Assembly: GCA_964553255.1 (NCBI GenBank)
Contig: CAZKJS010000030.1
Span: forward strand, 1 to 21,202
Reading direction: 5' to 3'
Source of the DNA: JAQUCI01 sp964553255
GTDB taxonomy: Bacteria > Bacillota_I > Bacilli_A > Erysipelotrichales > Erysipelotrichaceae
DNA: 21,202 nt
A model generated the notes under the pieces. It ran no database searches, was not told the origin of the DNA, and saw only the letters and a program-made list of their open reading frames with translations. Both the position numbers and the translations under genes were made by a program. Shown here one piece after another: positions 1 to 8,213 of the stretch (position 1 is the first letter of the stretch; each line of letters begins with the position of its first letter).

Positions 1-50
1 ACTCTAATAATTAAGCCATCTTTATATAAACCAGCATTTACTATTAGAAT

Positions 51-569
51 TCACGCTAAAATGTCTTTAACTTGATTTATATTTACCGCTCTTAATATCA
101 TTGTATCAGCGGTATAGAGTGGCTTACTCTTATTATGCTTACGCAATTTCTTTAAATCTGTCTCTTCTTTTGGGTTTATGATAACGTCATAAGTGTTACC
201 TAAGATTTTTTCTGTTATAGTGCGATAAATCTTGCTTATATAAATTTCCTTAATGATTTCATTGTTTTTATTTACCGCAACCACTCTAACATTAGTGACA
301 TAATATCTTTCATTATTACGACTTTTCAAGCCCTTAATGAAACTAAATATGTAAATAAAGATACCAATTCCCGTTATTAATAATACAATCAAAAACAACG
401 GATAAAAACTAGGTATTGAAGTCATTACATAAAAGAAAAACCATGTTATGACAATTCCCGCAATGATCCCTAACAACAAGATCCGATTTTGTTTACGTTT
501 TTGATTTATTACATTAACGATCAACTCTTGTTTTACTTCTTCTTTTGGATTTAGTTCGTACTTTTTCAT
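51..569 (-). CDS. Small membrane protein, possible bacterial PH-like domain
   Basis: I do not recognise this 172-residue protein with certainty. It has a charged N-terminus (residues 1-27), two adjacent membrane segments (about 28-48 and 56-78), then a basic soluble domain rich in beta-type sequence. The stretch YYVTNVRVV right after the membrane hairpin resembles the start of bacterial PH-like domains (YdbS/DUF304 type), which begin with a 'Y.(I/L)T..R' motif after two helices. That assignment is inference. The ATG start is supported by a GAGGT site a few bases upstream. It lies 60 bases downstream of rlmH on the same strand and has its own extended -10 promoter in that gap, so it is probably transcribed separately as well as by readthrough. 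Confidence 0.75.
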   Translation of the reverse strand: MKKYELNPKEEVKQELIVNVINQKRKQNRILLLGIIAGIVITWFFFYVMTSIPSFYPLFLIVLLITGIGIFIYIFSFIKGLKSRNNERYYVTNVRVVAVNKNNEIIKEIYISKIYRTITEKILGNTYDVIINPKEETDLKKLRKHNKSKPLYTADTMILRAVNINQVKDILA

Positions 570-598
570 CTTCTACCTCAATAAATATGGTCTTTTGT

Positions 599-607
599 AT
601 TATACCA
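599..607 (-). promoter_or_regulatory. Extended -10 promoter for the 172-residue membrane protein gene
   Basis: The minus strand reads TGGTATAAT: a perfect TATAAT hexamer with the TGn extension. Any -35 is weak (TTATCG at a 17-base spacing). Transcription would start near position 592, giving a leader of about 23 bases with the ribosome binding site in it. Confidence 0.5.
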
Positions 608-629
608 TAAACGTTAGTTTTCGATAAAA

Positions 630-1106
630 CTATTTATGATATGTTTCATTATTGTTTATCTTAAAACACCGATAAAGCTGTTCAAGCACTAATAGCCTAG
701 CATGTTGATGAGTAAATGTTAAATCTGATAATTTCATACGCCAGTTAGCTCTTTTTATCACTTCTTCACTTACACCAAGTGAGCCACCAATTACAAATGT
801 AATATCTCCTGTTTGATAGGTGAATACCCTGTCTATCTTTTTAGCTAGCGTAACAGAATCAACCATTTCTCCTTTTAGATCAAGTAAGATCACATATTCT
901 TTCTCTTTGATTTGATTTAAGATTCTAGTGGCTTCAATCGTTAATACTCGTTGTTTGAGTGCTTCAACTTCACTATTTACGATCTCTTCATCATTTACTT
1001 CGATAATTGTAAGTTTGACATAACCACTTAGTCTTTTTTGATACTCAGCGATCAAAGTACTTAGTGCTTTTTCCTTGATTTTACCAACAGCGACTACCTT
1101 GATCAT
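630..1106 (-). CDS. rlmH: RlmH, 23S rRNA (pseudouridine-1915-N3)-methyltransferase
   Basis: RlmH is a SPOUT-class methyltransferase that uses S-adenosylmethionine to methylate N3 of pseudouridine 1915 in helix 69 of 23S rRNA, acting as a dimer on assembled ribosomes. The 158-residue length is normal for the family. Visible signatures are the N-terminal IKVVAVGKIKEK strand, the cofactor knot motif FVIGGSLGVSEEV (about 104-116), and the C-terminal block ending in LEQLYRCFKI and the family-typical YHK. The ATG overlaps the htrA stop as ATGA, and no clear Shine-Dalgarno sequence precedes it, so translation is probably coupled to htrA. The order walJ-htrA-rlmH matches the end of the walRK locus in Bacillus. 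Confidence 0.97.
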   Translation of the reverse strand: MIKVVAVGKIKEKALSTLIAEYQKRLSGYVKLTIIEVNDEEIVNSEVEALKQRVLTIEATRILNQIKEKEYVILLDLKGEMVDSVTLAKKIDRVFTYQTGDITFVIGGSLGVSEEVIKRANWRMKLSDLTFTHQHARLLVLEQLYRCFKINNNETYHK

Positions 1107-2176
1107 CTTAGTGTCACATTAACACTAGCGATAACATCGTTACGAACATATGTTACCTCAATGACATCGTCTCGCATTTTGGTCACTAAATAGTTTCTGA
1201 TATCTTTATTACTAAGCATCTTTCTACCATCAATTTGCGTGATCACATCACCCTTAGCTAACCCAGCAAGATCGGCTGGTTGTTGATCAAAAACATTGGT
1301 TATCAAAACCCCTTCAATATCTAGCTTAATCTGATAGTAACTCTTTAAATATACTGGGATTTCACTTAGATCTTTTAATGAAACACCCATGGTAGTGCGA
1401 TTGACTTCACCATTAGTTAATATCTGATTAACAATCGTTTTAACCTCATTGATTGGAACCGCAAAACCTAAACCATCAAAAGTCGCGGCAGTTAGTCTAC
1501 TTGATGTGATACCAATCAATTCACCTGCCATATTTACTACCGCAGCGCCACTATTACTACTATAAACTTGCGTTGCTAACTGTAATAGTAATAGTTCCCA
1601 ATCAGCGTTATCATCATTATTGATATCTTTCAATAGTACTTTATCTTTGCTAGACAATATCGTTATCGCATATGAGCCTGCGTATTGTTCACCACTGGGA
1701 TTACTGATCATCACAACCCATTCGCCAGTTTTACTGACTGCTGAATCTCCTAAGACAAAGGCTTCAACATTGAAGTCTGGTTTAACTTTTAATACTACAA
1801 GATCACTTACCGGATCTTTACCAACCAATTCTGCCTCAAGCACGATATCATTGACGAAAGTGACATAGATCGTACCACTATTGCTTAGAATGTGATTGTT
1901 GGTAACGATAATCACTTCTTCACTGTTAGCACCATAAATAACCCCACTACCATTGATCGCCGAGTAGCTTGAGCGACTAGTGATCCCAACCACCTTCGCT
2001 GCTGTTTTACTTACTACCTCGGTTATATCGGTATCAAATTCAGTTACTGATTGTTTGATCAAACTATCGCCACCAATTGATTTAGCCAAATTATTCACTC
2101 TAACAAGTTGATAAGTCAAAACAATATTCCAAATGAGTAAACCAGCTATCACTACCATCAATAGTTTCTTCATCAT
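1103..2176 (-). CDS. htrA: HtrA/DegP-type membrane-anchored serine protease with PDZ domain
   Basis: This is a trypsin-like envelope quality-control protease of about 357 residues. A single N-terminal membrane helix (about 4-22) would place the rest outside the cell. The chymotrypsin fold spans about 50-245, with His95 in VTNNHIL, Asp125 in DPVSDLVVL and Ser209 in YSSNSGAAV, so the triad is present. The usual GNSGG around the serine is SNSGA here, so the glycine normally helping to form the oxyanion hole is replaced. One PDZ domain follows (about 262-357, including GVLITNVFDQQPADLAGL). The gene has tandem ATG codons; AGGAGG lies 3 bases before the first and 6 before the second (2173), so the second may be the real start. 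It overlaps walJ upstream and rlmH downstream by 4 bases each. It corresponds in position to htrC (yycK) of Bacillus. Confidence 0.92.
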   Translation of the reverse strand: MMKKLLMVVIAGLLIWNIVLTYQLVRVNNLAKSIGGDSLIKQSVTEFDTDITEVVSKTAAKVVGITSRSSYSAINGSGVIYGANSEEVIIVTNNHILSNSGTIYVTFVNDIVLEAELVGKDPVSDLVVLKVKPDFNVEAFVLGDSAVSKTGEWVVMISNPSGEQYAGSYAITILSSKDKVLLKDINNDDNADWELLLLQLATQVYSSNSGAAVVNMAGELIGITSSRLTAATFDGLGFAVPINEVKTIVNQILTNGEVNRTTMGVSLKDLSEIPVYLKSYYQIKLDIEGVLITNVFDQQPADLAGLAKGDVITQIDGRKMLSNKDIRNYLVTKMRDDVIEVTYVRNDVIASVNVTLR

Positions 2177-2898
2177 TGACCTCCTTCAACGATTTTGTAT
2201 TGCCCTGACACCTTCACCGTTATTTTCTCATCTTTAACTTTTTTTCTTATTGTCTCATAAGCTAAATCAGGTGTATTGGCTACTTCGCTTAAATGTGCTA
2301 AGACGATCTCTTTTGTCTTTTTCCCTCTAACTTTAACTAGAATATCAGCACAGCTTTCATTATCCAAGTGTCCATTATCCGATATGATGCGCCGCTTTAG
2401 TGGATACGGCCGATTCGATGCCATTAACATTTTGACATCATGGTTGCTCTCTAATACATAATAGTCTGCATTAGCTATCAAATCATAGTAATCTTGTCTA
2501 AGATAGCCAGTATCAGTGATATACACTAATTTCTCATGCTTATTTTCAATGATATAGCCAAGCGTTATGTCACAATCATGACTTAATGCAAGTGGTGTAA
2601 TCTCAAACTCCTTAACCTTGAACTTCTCAAATGGTATTACTGATGAATGTTTGATATCAACAAGGTTAAAAGGGGCATAAATCTTTGTATCAATAAACAT
2701 CTTAACTTGACTGATGTGATCATTATGAGCGTGGGTTAATAGTAAAGCATCAATTTGACGATAATCGATGTTTATATCCTTAAAACTGGCAACTAAGTGT
2801 CTTTTAGTGGATCCACAATCTATTACTATTTGCGTTGATTCACCAATAATGACACAACAATTACCCTTTGAGCCACTCGCTAAAAGATAATAGCGCAT
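2173..2898 (-). CDS. walJ: WalJ (YycJ), metallo-beta-lactamase-fold hydrolase
   Basis: The 241-residue protein has the metallo-beta-lactamase fold. The zinc motif is THAHNDH (His56, His58, Asp60, His61), with further likely ligands in ALSHDCD, YITDTGYL and LAHLSE. The N-terminus RYYLLASGSKGNCC is characteristic of the YycJ/WalJ group, which in Firmicutes sits at the end of the walRK operon. Its biochemical role is not firmly settled; proposals link it to coordination of cell division, wall synthesis and DNA metabolism, and relatives are 5'-exonuclease-like. The start lies 3 bases after the upstream peptidase stop. There is no convincing Shine-Dalgarno sequence, so translation is probably coupled to the preceding gene. 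Its last bases overlap the htrA start as ATGA. The walRK and yycHI genes are not present next to it. Confidence 0.95.
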   Translation of the reverse strand: MRYYLLASGSKGNCCVIIGESTQIVIDCGSTKRHLVASFKDINIDYRQIDALLLTHAHNDHISQVKMFIDTKIYAPFNLVDIKHSSVIPFEKFKVKEFEITPLALSHDCDITLGYIIENKHEKLVYITDTGYLRQDYYDLIANADYYVLESNHDVKMLMASNRPYPLKRRIISDNGHLDNESCADILVKVRGKKTKEIVLAHLSEVANTPDLAYETIRKKVKDEKITVKVSGQYKIVEGGQ

Positions 2899-2901
2899 AA
2901 G

Positions 2902-4407
2902 CTAACAACCAAGCCAACGACAAGGATTATACCTAGTACCATTATATTCAATTACAAAATGAACATGTGGTCCCGTAGCTTTTCCAGTAGCACCAATTTG
3001 TCCAATGATCTCACCTTTTTCAACATTAACACCAACCCCATAATACGCCGGTCTATTCATATGACCATAATAGGTACGATAGCCATTATTGTGATCGATC
3101 CACATATAATATCCATTGATATTAGTATATCCAGTTTTTACAACAGTGCCACGATCAGCTGCTCTTACAGCACCATAACGATCATATTTATTGATAACAT
3201 CAATAGCAGTGTGGCCAGCATAACAATACCAGTGACAGGTAATTCTCACATTATCAACTGGATAACGGAAAGTACCAGAACCAACACCAGGTATTATCTT
3301 TGTGCCGTATTCTACCACTTCTTGAATTGGCTCAAGTGTGATCTCTTCTGCCAATATCTCATAAGTTGATAATAAACCATTAATATAAACTTCTTTATAG
3401 AAAACGTTCTTAGATCCTTCTTCTTCTCTGACAATTATCTTACTCATACCTTCTCTAATACTTGAGTTAGCAACATACCGCGTCTTTGGTGGATAAACTA
3501 TTTCTTTAGCAACTCTTTCTTTAGTAACTACAACATTGATTGGTGAGTTAAAGAAAGTTACATTCAATTCGGTTCCAACTTGTAAGAGCTGGGTATCTGT
3601 CTTTAAGATATCTGAGTTTAAGGTAATCAATTGCTGAGCTGTTAATCCCACTTTAGAAGCAACACCCTCAACTGTGTCATATTCAACTGTTTTATATGTC
3701 TGCAGTTCAGTACCATAGCCATAACTAAGAAAATAAATAATATCTTTAACAGTAAATAAGATGTCCTTGATAGAAGCGTATCCTTTTGAGATCGATATCG
3801 TTTCAATTACTTGAATGCCAATATCTCTTTCCCCATACGTTGTTAATTCTGCCGGTAATTGATTAACGGAAATCAACTCCAAAGCTTTTTCATCAATGAA
3901 ATTCAATAAATACTGACGCTTGGCCTCATCAAAATCTTGTTGGTTCTTAACATATATTATTGCACCATTAGAGAACTCGATACGATCAACCTCTAATGCG
4001 AAAAGTTCATTCTGTTCAAGATAAGCAAGAATATTATCATCAATGTCTTCATAGACAAAATAACTCGCCTCTTGGGTTATATAAACATCCGTTGCCAAAG
4101 ATACGCCTGAATTTGGAAAATCTTGACGATAGCGACTTTGATATACGTTGTTTAATAAAACATCAATCTTGTTTTTATCACTGATGATACCAATCAAATT
4201 AGCACCATCATAAATCTTCGTTACTTCTTGGGCTAATGGTGATACATCAATAATATTCTGTCTTAATAATGATGTTTCTTTATTGATTTGTGCTTGTACA
4301 TTGATGTTTTTGTACCCAAAGCTTATACTAGGCAAAAAATACGCCATTGATAAAGCCAAAATAATACATGCAAGCACTGGAACTAACTTCAATAACTTCT
4401 TAAGCAT
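2902..4407 (-). CDS. Membrane-anchored M23 peptidoglycan endopeptidase with LysM and G5 domains
   Basis: This 501-residue protein has an N-terminal membrane helix (about 8-28), an extracellular region of unclear fold (about 40-235), a LysM domain (about 239-284, from KTVEYDTVEGVASKVG to VGTELNV), a G5 domain (about 288-372, with KEVYINGLLSTYEI), and an M23 metallopeptidase domain (about 378-501). All M23 zinc and catalytic positions are visible: His399 and Asp403 in GHTAIDV, His449 in YYGHM, His481 and His483 in GPHVHF. The family cleaves peptide cross-links in peptidoglycan, while LysM and G5 bind glycans. Four cysteines cluster in the catalytic domain (391, 395, 496, 501), which is unusual for a secreted Firmicutes protein. 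AAGGAG lies 8 bases upstream of the ATG and overlaps the end of dnaB. It occupies the place where walRK-yycHI usually lies. Confidence 0.93.
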   Translation of the reverse strand: MLKKLLKLVPVLACIILALSMAYFLPSISFGYKNINVQAQINKETSLLRQNIIDVSPLAQEVTKIYDGANLIGIISDKNKIDVLLNNVYQSRYRQDFPNSGVSLATDVYITQEASYFVYEDIDDNILAYLEQNELFALEVDRIEFSNGAIIYVKNQQDFDEAKRQYLLNFIDEKALELISVNQLPAELTTYGERDIGIQVIETISISKGYASIKDILFTVKDIIYFLSYGYGTELQTYKTVEYDTVEGVASKVGLTAQQLITLNSDILKTDTQLLQVGTELNVTFFNSPINVVVTKERVAKEIVYPPKTRYVANSSIREGMSKIIVREEEGSKNVFYKEVYINGLLSTYEILAEEITLEPIQEVVEYGTKIIPGVGSGTFRYPVDNVRITCHWYCYAGHTAIDVINKYDRYGAVRAADRGTVVKTGYTNINGYYMWIDHNNGYRTYYGHMNRPAYYGVGVNVEKGEIIGQIGATGKATGPHVHFVIEYNGTRYNPCRWLGC

Positions 4408-4412
4408 GCCAT

Positions 4413-5789
4413 CTACTCCTTATACTCTTTATCTAGATCATAGAAAGCATTATAATCTAAATTAAAGCTTAAATAAACTGACCCTGTTGGTCCATTACGA
4501 TGTTTAGCAATGATGATCTCTGTTTCTTTGTTAGGATTTACCATTGTTTGTTTATCGTCATATTTTTGATCATCAACCTTATTTCGTTCATGATAATCCT
4601 TACGATAAAGGAAAAGAACAATATCAGCATCCTGTTCCAAAGCACCTGATTCACGTAAATCAGATAATTTAGGTTTCTTATCCTCACCACCTCTTTGCTC
4701 AACCGAGCGTGATAACTGTGATAAAGCGATAACAGGAACTTGTAACTCACGTGCTAATGCTTTTAATCCTCTTGAGATTTCAGACACTTCTTGTTGACGA
4801 TTCTCAAAACGTTTATTACTACCAGTGATCAACTGAATATAGTCAATCACAATAGCTCCTAAGTTTTTTTCAACCTTTAATTTGCGACACTTAGAAAAGA
4901 TATCACTTACCCTAATTGTTGGACTATCATCAATATATATTGGTAAGTCTCTGATGATCGAAGCTGCCTCAATAACTTGATTCATTTCTTTATTGTTCAT
5001 ATAACCAGTTCTGATCAACTGACCCTTTATTTCACTTTTCGCTGATAACATACGACTGACCAGTTGTTCAGCACCCATTTCTAATGAAAACAAAGCGATA
5101 GGTAATTTATTTGACTCTGCCATGTTCATAGCTAAATTAAGAGCGAAAGCTGTTTTCCCAACTGATGGTCTTGCGGCTAAAATAATAAGATCATTTTTTT
5201 GAAAACCGTTAGTGTAATAATCAAGATCACGATAATTAGTCTTCATACCAACAACAAGACTACGATTTTTACGCATTTCTTGTACATTTTCAATAACATC
5301 ATTAACGACGTCATGTGAACTCTTAAACTCCGACGCCCTACGATTTCGTGTAATTGTCAAGATACTACGTTCCGCATTATCCATGACTTCATCAAGATTA
5401 TGTTGTGATTGAAAACCATCATCTGCGATCTGCTCAGCTGTTACGATAAGATTACGCAAAAATGCTTTATCTTGAATTAATTGAATATAGTATTTAGTAT
5501 TAGCACTTGATACCGCCGCATCAGCTAACTGCATCATATAGTCCATACCACCAACGCGATTAAGTTCTTGTAGATCATTAAGACGTGTTGATAAAGCAGT
5601 TAGGTCAATTGGTTTTCCTTCTTGATATAAACTTAAGATTGCATTATAAACCCGTTGATTTGCCTCAACGAAAAAATCTTCTTTGACCATACCTTCCTCA
5701 AATGCGGTTTTAATCGCTGAAGGGTAGATCATCATTGTCCCAAGTAATGCCATTTCCGTTTCAATACTACTAGGCAATCGACGCGTCAT
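4413..5789 (-). CDS. dnaB: DnaB, replicative DNA helicase
   Basis: This is the hexameric 5'-3' helicase that unwinds DNA at the replication fork (named DnaC in Bacillus subtilis). The 458-residue length is normal. The N-terminal domain spans about 1-105 and contains EMALLGTMM, the typical start of DnaB. After a linker comes the RecA-type ATPase domain: Walker A ARPSVGKTAF (about 206-215), the B-type strand AIVIDYIQLI, and the conserved region LSQLSRSVEQR...KKPKLSDLRESGALEQDAD followed by FLYR. The C-terminal IIIAKHRNGPTG strand carries the conserved basic residues. The start is supported by an AAGGAG site overlapping the rplI stop. No intein interrupts the Walker A region. Confidence 0.98.
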   Translation of the reverse strand: MTRRLPSSIETEMALLGTMMIYPSAIKTAFEEGMVKEDFFVEANQRVYNAILSLYQEGKPIDLTALSTRLNDLQELNRVGGMDYMMQLADAAVSSANTKYYIQLIQDKAFLRNLIVTAEQIADDGFQSQHNLDEVMDNAERSILTITRNRRASEFKSSHDVVNDVIENVQEMRKNRSLVVGMKTNYRDLDYYTNGFQKNDLIILAARPSVGKTAFALNLAMNMAESNKLPIALFSLEMGAEQLVSRMLSAKSEIKGQLIRTGYMNNKEMNQVIEAASIIRDLPIYIDDSPTIRVSDIFSKCRKLKVEKNLGAIVIDYIQLITGSNKRFENRQQEVSEISRGLKALARELQVPVIALSQLSRSVEQRGGEDKKPKLSDLRESGALEQDADIVLFLYRKDYHERNKVDDQKYDDKQTMVNPNKETEIIIAKHRNGPTGSVYLSFNLDYNAFYDLDKEYKE

Positions 5790-5800
5790 AAACTTACTCC

Positions 5801-6247
5801 TTACTTAGCTTTTATCGTTATCTTTAATTCACCGATAACATTCTTAAATAATTCTATCTTGATAATATGTACACCCATTTCATTAAATGGTCCATTATCA
5901 ATGAATTTCTTTTTATCTAGTTCTATGTTATGTAGCTTACTTAGTTCAGCAACTACTTGTTTAGATGATATTGAGCCAAATATACGGCCATCTGTTCCTG
6001 CTTTTAGATCAAACACTAGATTTATATCCTTTAATTTTACTGCCATCTCTTGCGCTTGTTGTTGTTTCAAAAGTTGGCTATCTTTATCTTGTTGTTTCTG
6101 CTTTTCTAGTGTGTTTAAGCTTTTATCAGATGCGATCACTGCTAGATTGTTTCTGATCAGAAAATTACGACCATAACCATCCGCAACCTCAACGATCGCT
6201 CCTTTTTTACCGACGTTTTTAACGTCATTCAGTAGTATTACTTTCAT
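5801..6247 (-). CDS. rplI: Ribosomal protein L9 (bL9)
   Basis: L9 binds 23S rRNA at the base of the L1 stalk through its N-terminal domain and projects from the 50S subunit on a long helix. The N-terminal domain begins MKVILLNDVKNVGKKGAIVEVADGY and contains the family motif GRNFLIRNNLA. The connecting helix (about 42-75, rich in K, Q and L) and the C-terminal domain follow, giving 148 residues, a standard length. The frame is open further upstream to 6268, but the ATG at 6247 is preferred because AAGGAG sits 7 bases before it and it gives the canonical N-terminus. The start region overlaps the last 23 bases of gdpP. Confidence 0.98.
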   Translation of the reverse strand: MKVILLNDVKNVGKKGAIVEVADGYGRNFLIRNNLAVIASDKSLNTLEKQKQQDKDSQLLKQQQAQEMAVKLKDINLVFDLKAGTDGRIFGSISSKQVVAELSKLHNIELDKKKFIDNGPFNEMGVHIIKIELFKNVIGELKITIKAK

Positions 6248-8213
6248 TTTTAATCTCCTTATGGGCAAAATAATCTTTCAATACGTTTTTTAACTCATTA
6301 TAGATTTCATTTACCGTACTGTTCTTACGTTGTAACGCAGCAGCTGAGAAATGACCACCACCACGCATCTGTTCCAATATCATTTGTACGTTAACATTAC
6401 CTATACTACGAGCAGAGACAGCTACTTCATTATCATCAATCATCGCAATCACAAAAGCTGCCTCAACATTTTGGATTGATAAGATATCGTTAGCAACCTG
6501 TGACATTATTGAGCGAGATAATAATTGGTCAGCTCTATATGGTGCTACGATAATACCATTATCTAACTTTTCACAATATTTTAAAACACCTGTTTTTAAA
6601 GCGAACTCATCATAATCATCTTTCAGCAACTCATCCGCTTCAATTGTATCAGCTCCCAACGCTTTTAATTGTGAAGCTGCCTCGAATGTACGACTTCCAG
6701 TTCTAACTTTAAAGCGGTTAGTATCGATTAAAATACCCGTAAACATGATCGTCGCTTCTTCCTCGCTAATACTAACCTTAGATAACTGATATGGGAAAAG
6801 TTCGGTAACCAGTTCACTAACACTTGATGCACCAGTTTCAATATAAACTAGTAACGGCATAAAGGTAAAATCACTACGACGACGATGATGGTCGATGACA
6901 ACGATTTGTTTAGCTTGCTTAATAAGTTCAGGAGCGTTAGTTTGTTCAACGTTATGGTGATCTACCATAATCACTAACGTATCATCTTGTAAGATTGATA
7001 AAGCTTCTATTTCGTTAATGAAGTTAAATCGCTCATGTAGACTCGCACTATATTTATCTAGCGCCGAAGCTAGCTTCGCTTCAATATCACCTTCTTGATA
7101 AACTATCGAAACAACCTTGTTATAACTACTAACAATCCTACTCATACCCAAAGCCGCACCCATACAATCAAAATCAGTCTCTTTGTGGCCAACGATAAAA
7201 ACATTGTGAGATTGTTCAATCAGTTCTCTTAAAGTTTGAGCCATTACTCTTACTCTAACTTTACTACGTTTTTCCTGCGCTTCACGCGTTCCACCAATGT
7301 ATTTTACATCTTCACCGAATTTCTTGATCGCAACCTGATCACCACCACGACTTTGTGCTAATTCCAATAAACTATTTAACATCTCATCTAGTTGTTGGAA
7401 ATCACTAGTGCCGCGAGCAAACGCCATTGATAAAGTGATCGGTATTGCATAATCATCCGAAGTCTTCTGAATTTCCTGCATGATCATAAACCGTTGTTCA
7501 ACTAGTTTATTAAAAATAGCCTCATTCAAGATTACCATGAAACGATCATTCTTGATTCGTTTGATCAACATACCATTAGCTTTAGCCCAGTCAATGATTG
7601 GTTGTTTTATCTCACTATCTATTATTGAAATATTCATTTCTTCTTGATATTGCGTTGCCTCATCATAGTTATCAAGATGTATCAGGCCCACAACTACATG
7701 TTCTGCTTCATAACTTAACTCAAGTTGATGTAAATAAGTGATATCTTTAAAGAATAGCATCTGCGAATCTGCTTTACGCTCTATTTCATAATAAGCATCT
7801 TGGTATAATTTAATGATATTGTCTTCATCTCCCTGAAATATTTTATTTATCTCAGGAATCCACTTAGTCACTTTTTCACCGATATAGTTTATATTACGCT
7901 TGATAAAGAAGTCACTCATCCAGGTGATGATGAAATTTTCATCATACGTTAACATACCAATATCGCCATAAGCAAATGCCTCTTTAGCGTCACTTCCAAG
8001 TATTTTAGCAATGTCGATCAAGCGATCTTTTTTCTCTTTGGCATTTACATAAATAAGTAAGCCGATGAGTACAATATTGATAAGGAATATGACGCTAGCT
8101 AAAAAGATAACACTGATATCAAAGACAATCGCACTAAAAACAATGCTGAATAGCTCCAACACCGATACTAAGATCACATATAGTTTTATCTTATCAAACT
8201 TGCTACCTGTCAT
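6225..8213 (-). CDS. gdpP: GdpP, membrane cyclic-di-AMP phosphodiesterase
   Basis: GdpP hydrolyses cyclic di-AMP, so it influences wall homeostasis and osmolyte transport. The predicted 662-residue protein has two N-terminal membrane helices (about 10-56), a PAS-like region (about 75-165), a degenerate GGDEF domain (about 170-305; only SRGGDQ remains near the signature), and DHH plus DHHA1 phosphodiesterase domains (about 330-655). Visible catalytic motifs are GHKETDFDCMG, VDHHN, VIDHHRRR and the C-terminal GGGHFSAAA. An upstream in-frame GTG (8225) exists, but the ATG at 8213 is preferred: it follows GGGGTGG by about 8 bases and overlaps the yybS stop as ATGA. The 3' end runs 23 bases into rplI and contains the rplI ribosome binding site. 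Confidence 0.96.
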   Translation of the reverse strand: MTGSKFDKIKLYVILVSVLELFSIVFSAIVFDISVIFLASVIFLINIVLIGLLIYVNAKEKKDRLIDIAKILGSDAKEAFAYGDIGMLTYDENFIITWMSDFFIKRNINYIGEKVTKWIPEINKIFQGDEDNIIKLYQDAYYEIERKADSQMLFFKDITYLHQLELSYEAEHVVVGLIHLDNYDEATQYQEEMNISIIDSEIKQPIIDWAKANGMLIKRIKNDRFMVILNEAIFNKLVEQRFMIMQEIQKTSDDYAIPITLSMAFARGTSDFQQLDEMLNSLLELAQSRGGDQVAIKKFGEDVKYIGGTREAQEKRSKVRVRVMAQTLRELIEQSHNVFIVGHKETDFDCMGAALGMSRIVSSYNKVVSIVYQEGDIEAKLASALDKYSASLHERFNFINEIEALSILQDDTLVIMVDHHNVEQTNAPELIKQAKQIVVIDHHRRRSDFTFMPLLVYIETGASSVSELVTELFPYQLSKVSISEEEATIMFTGILIDTNRFKVRTGSRTFEAASQLKALGADTIEADELLKDDYDEFALKTGVLKYCEKLDNGIIVAPYRADQLLSRSIMSQVANDILSIQNVEAAFVIAMIDDNEVAVSARSIGNVNVQMILEQMRGGGHFSAAALQRKNSTVNEIYNELKNVLKDYFAHKEIKNESNTTE

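Noticed and set aside
615..632. Hairpin TAGTTTT / AAAACTA at the end of rlmH as a terminator
   Set aside because: The stem is almost all A-T pairs and no T tract follows on the minus strand.
2959..3369. A 136-codon plus-strand open frame
   Set aside because: It is antisense to the M23 catalytic domain, with repetitive Ile/Ser composition typical of a reverse-strand shadow.
4365..4407. Lipobox-like VLAC at the start of the M23 peptidase
   Set aside because: The -2 position and spacing do not fit a lipobox, and hydrophobic sequence continues well past the cysteine, so a membrane anchor is more likely.
5859..6176. Plus-strand open frames antisense to rplI
   Set aside because: Low-complexity, cysteine- and serine-rich translation antisense to a conserved ribosomal protein gene.
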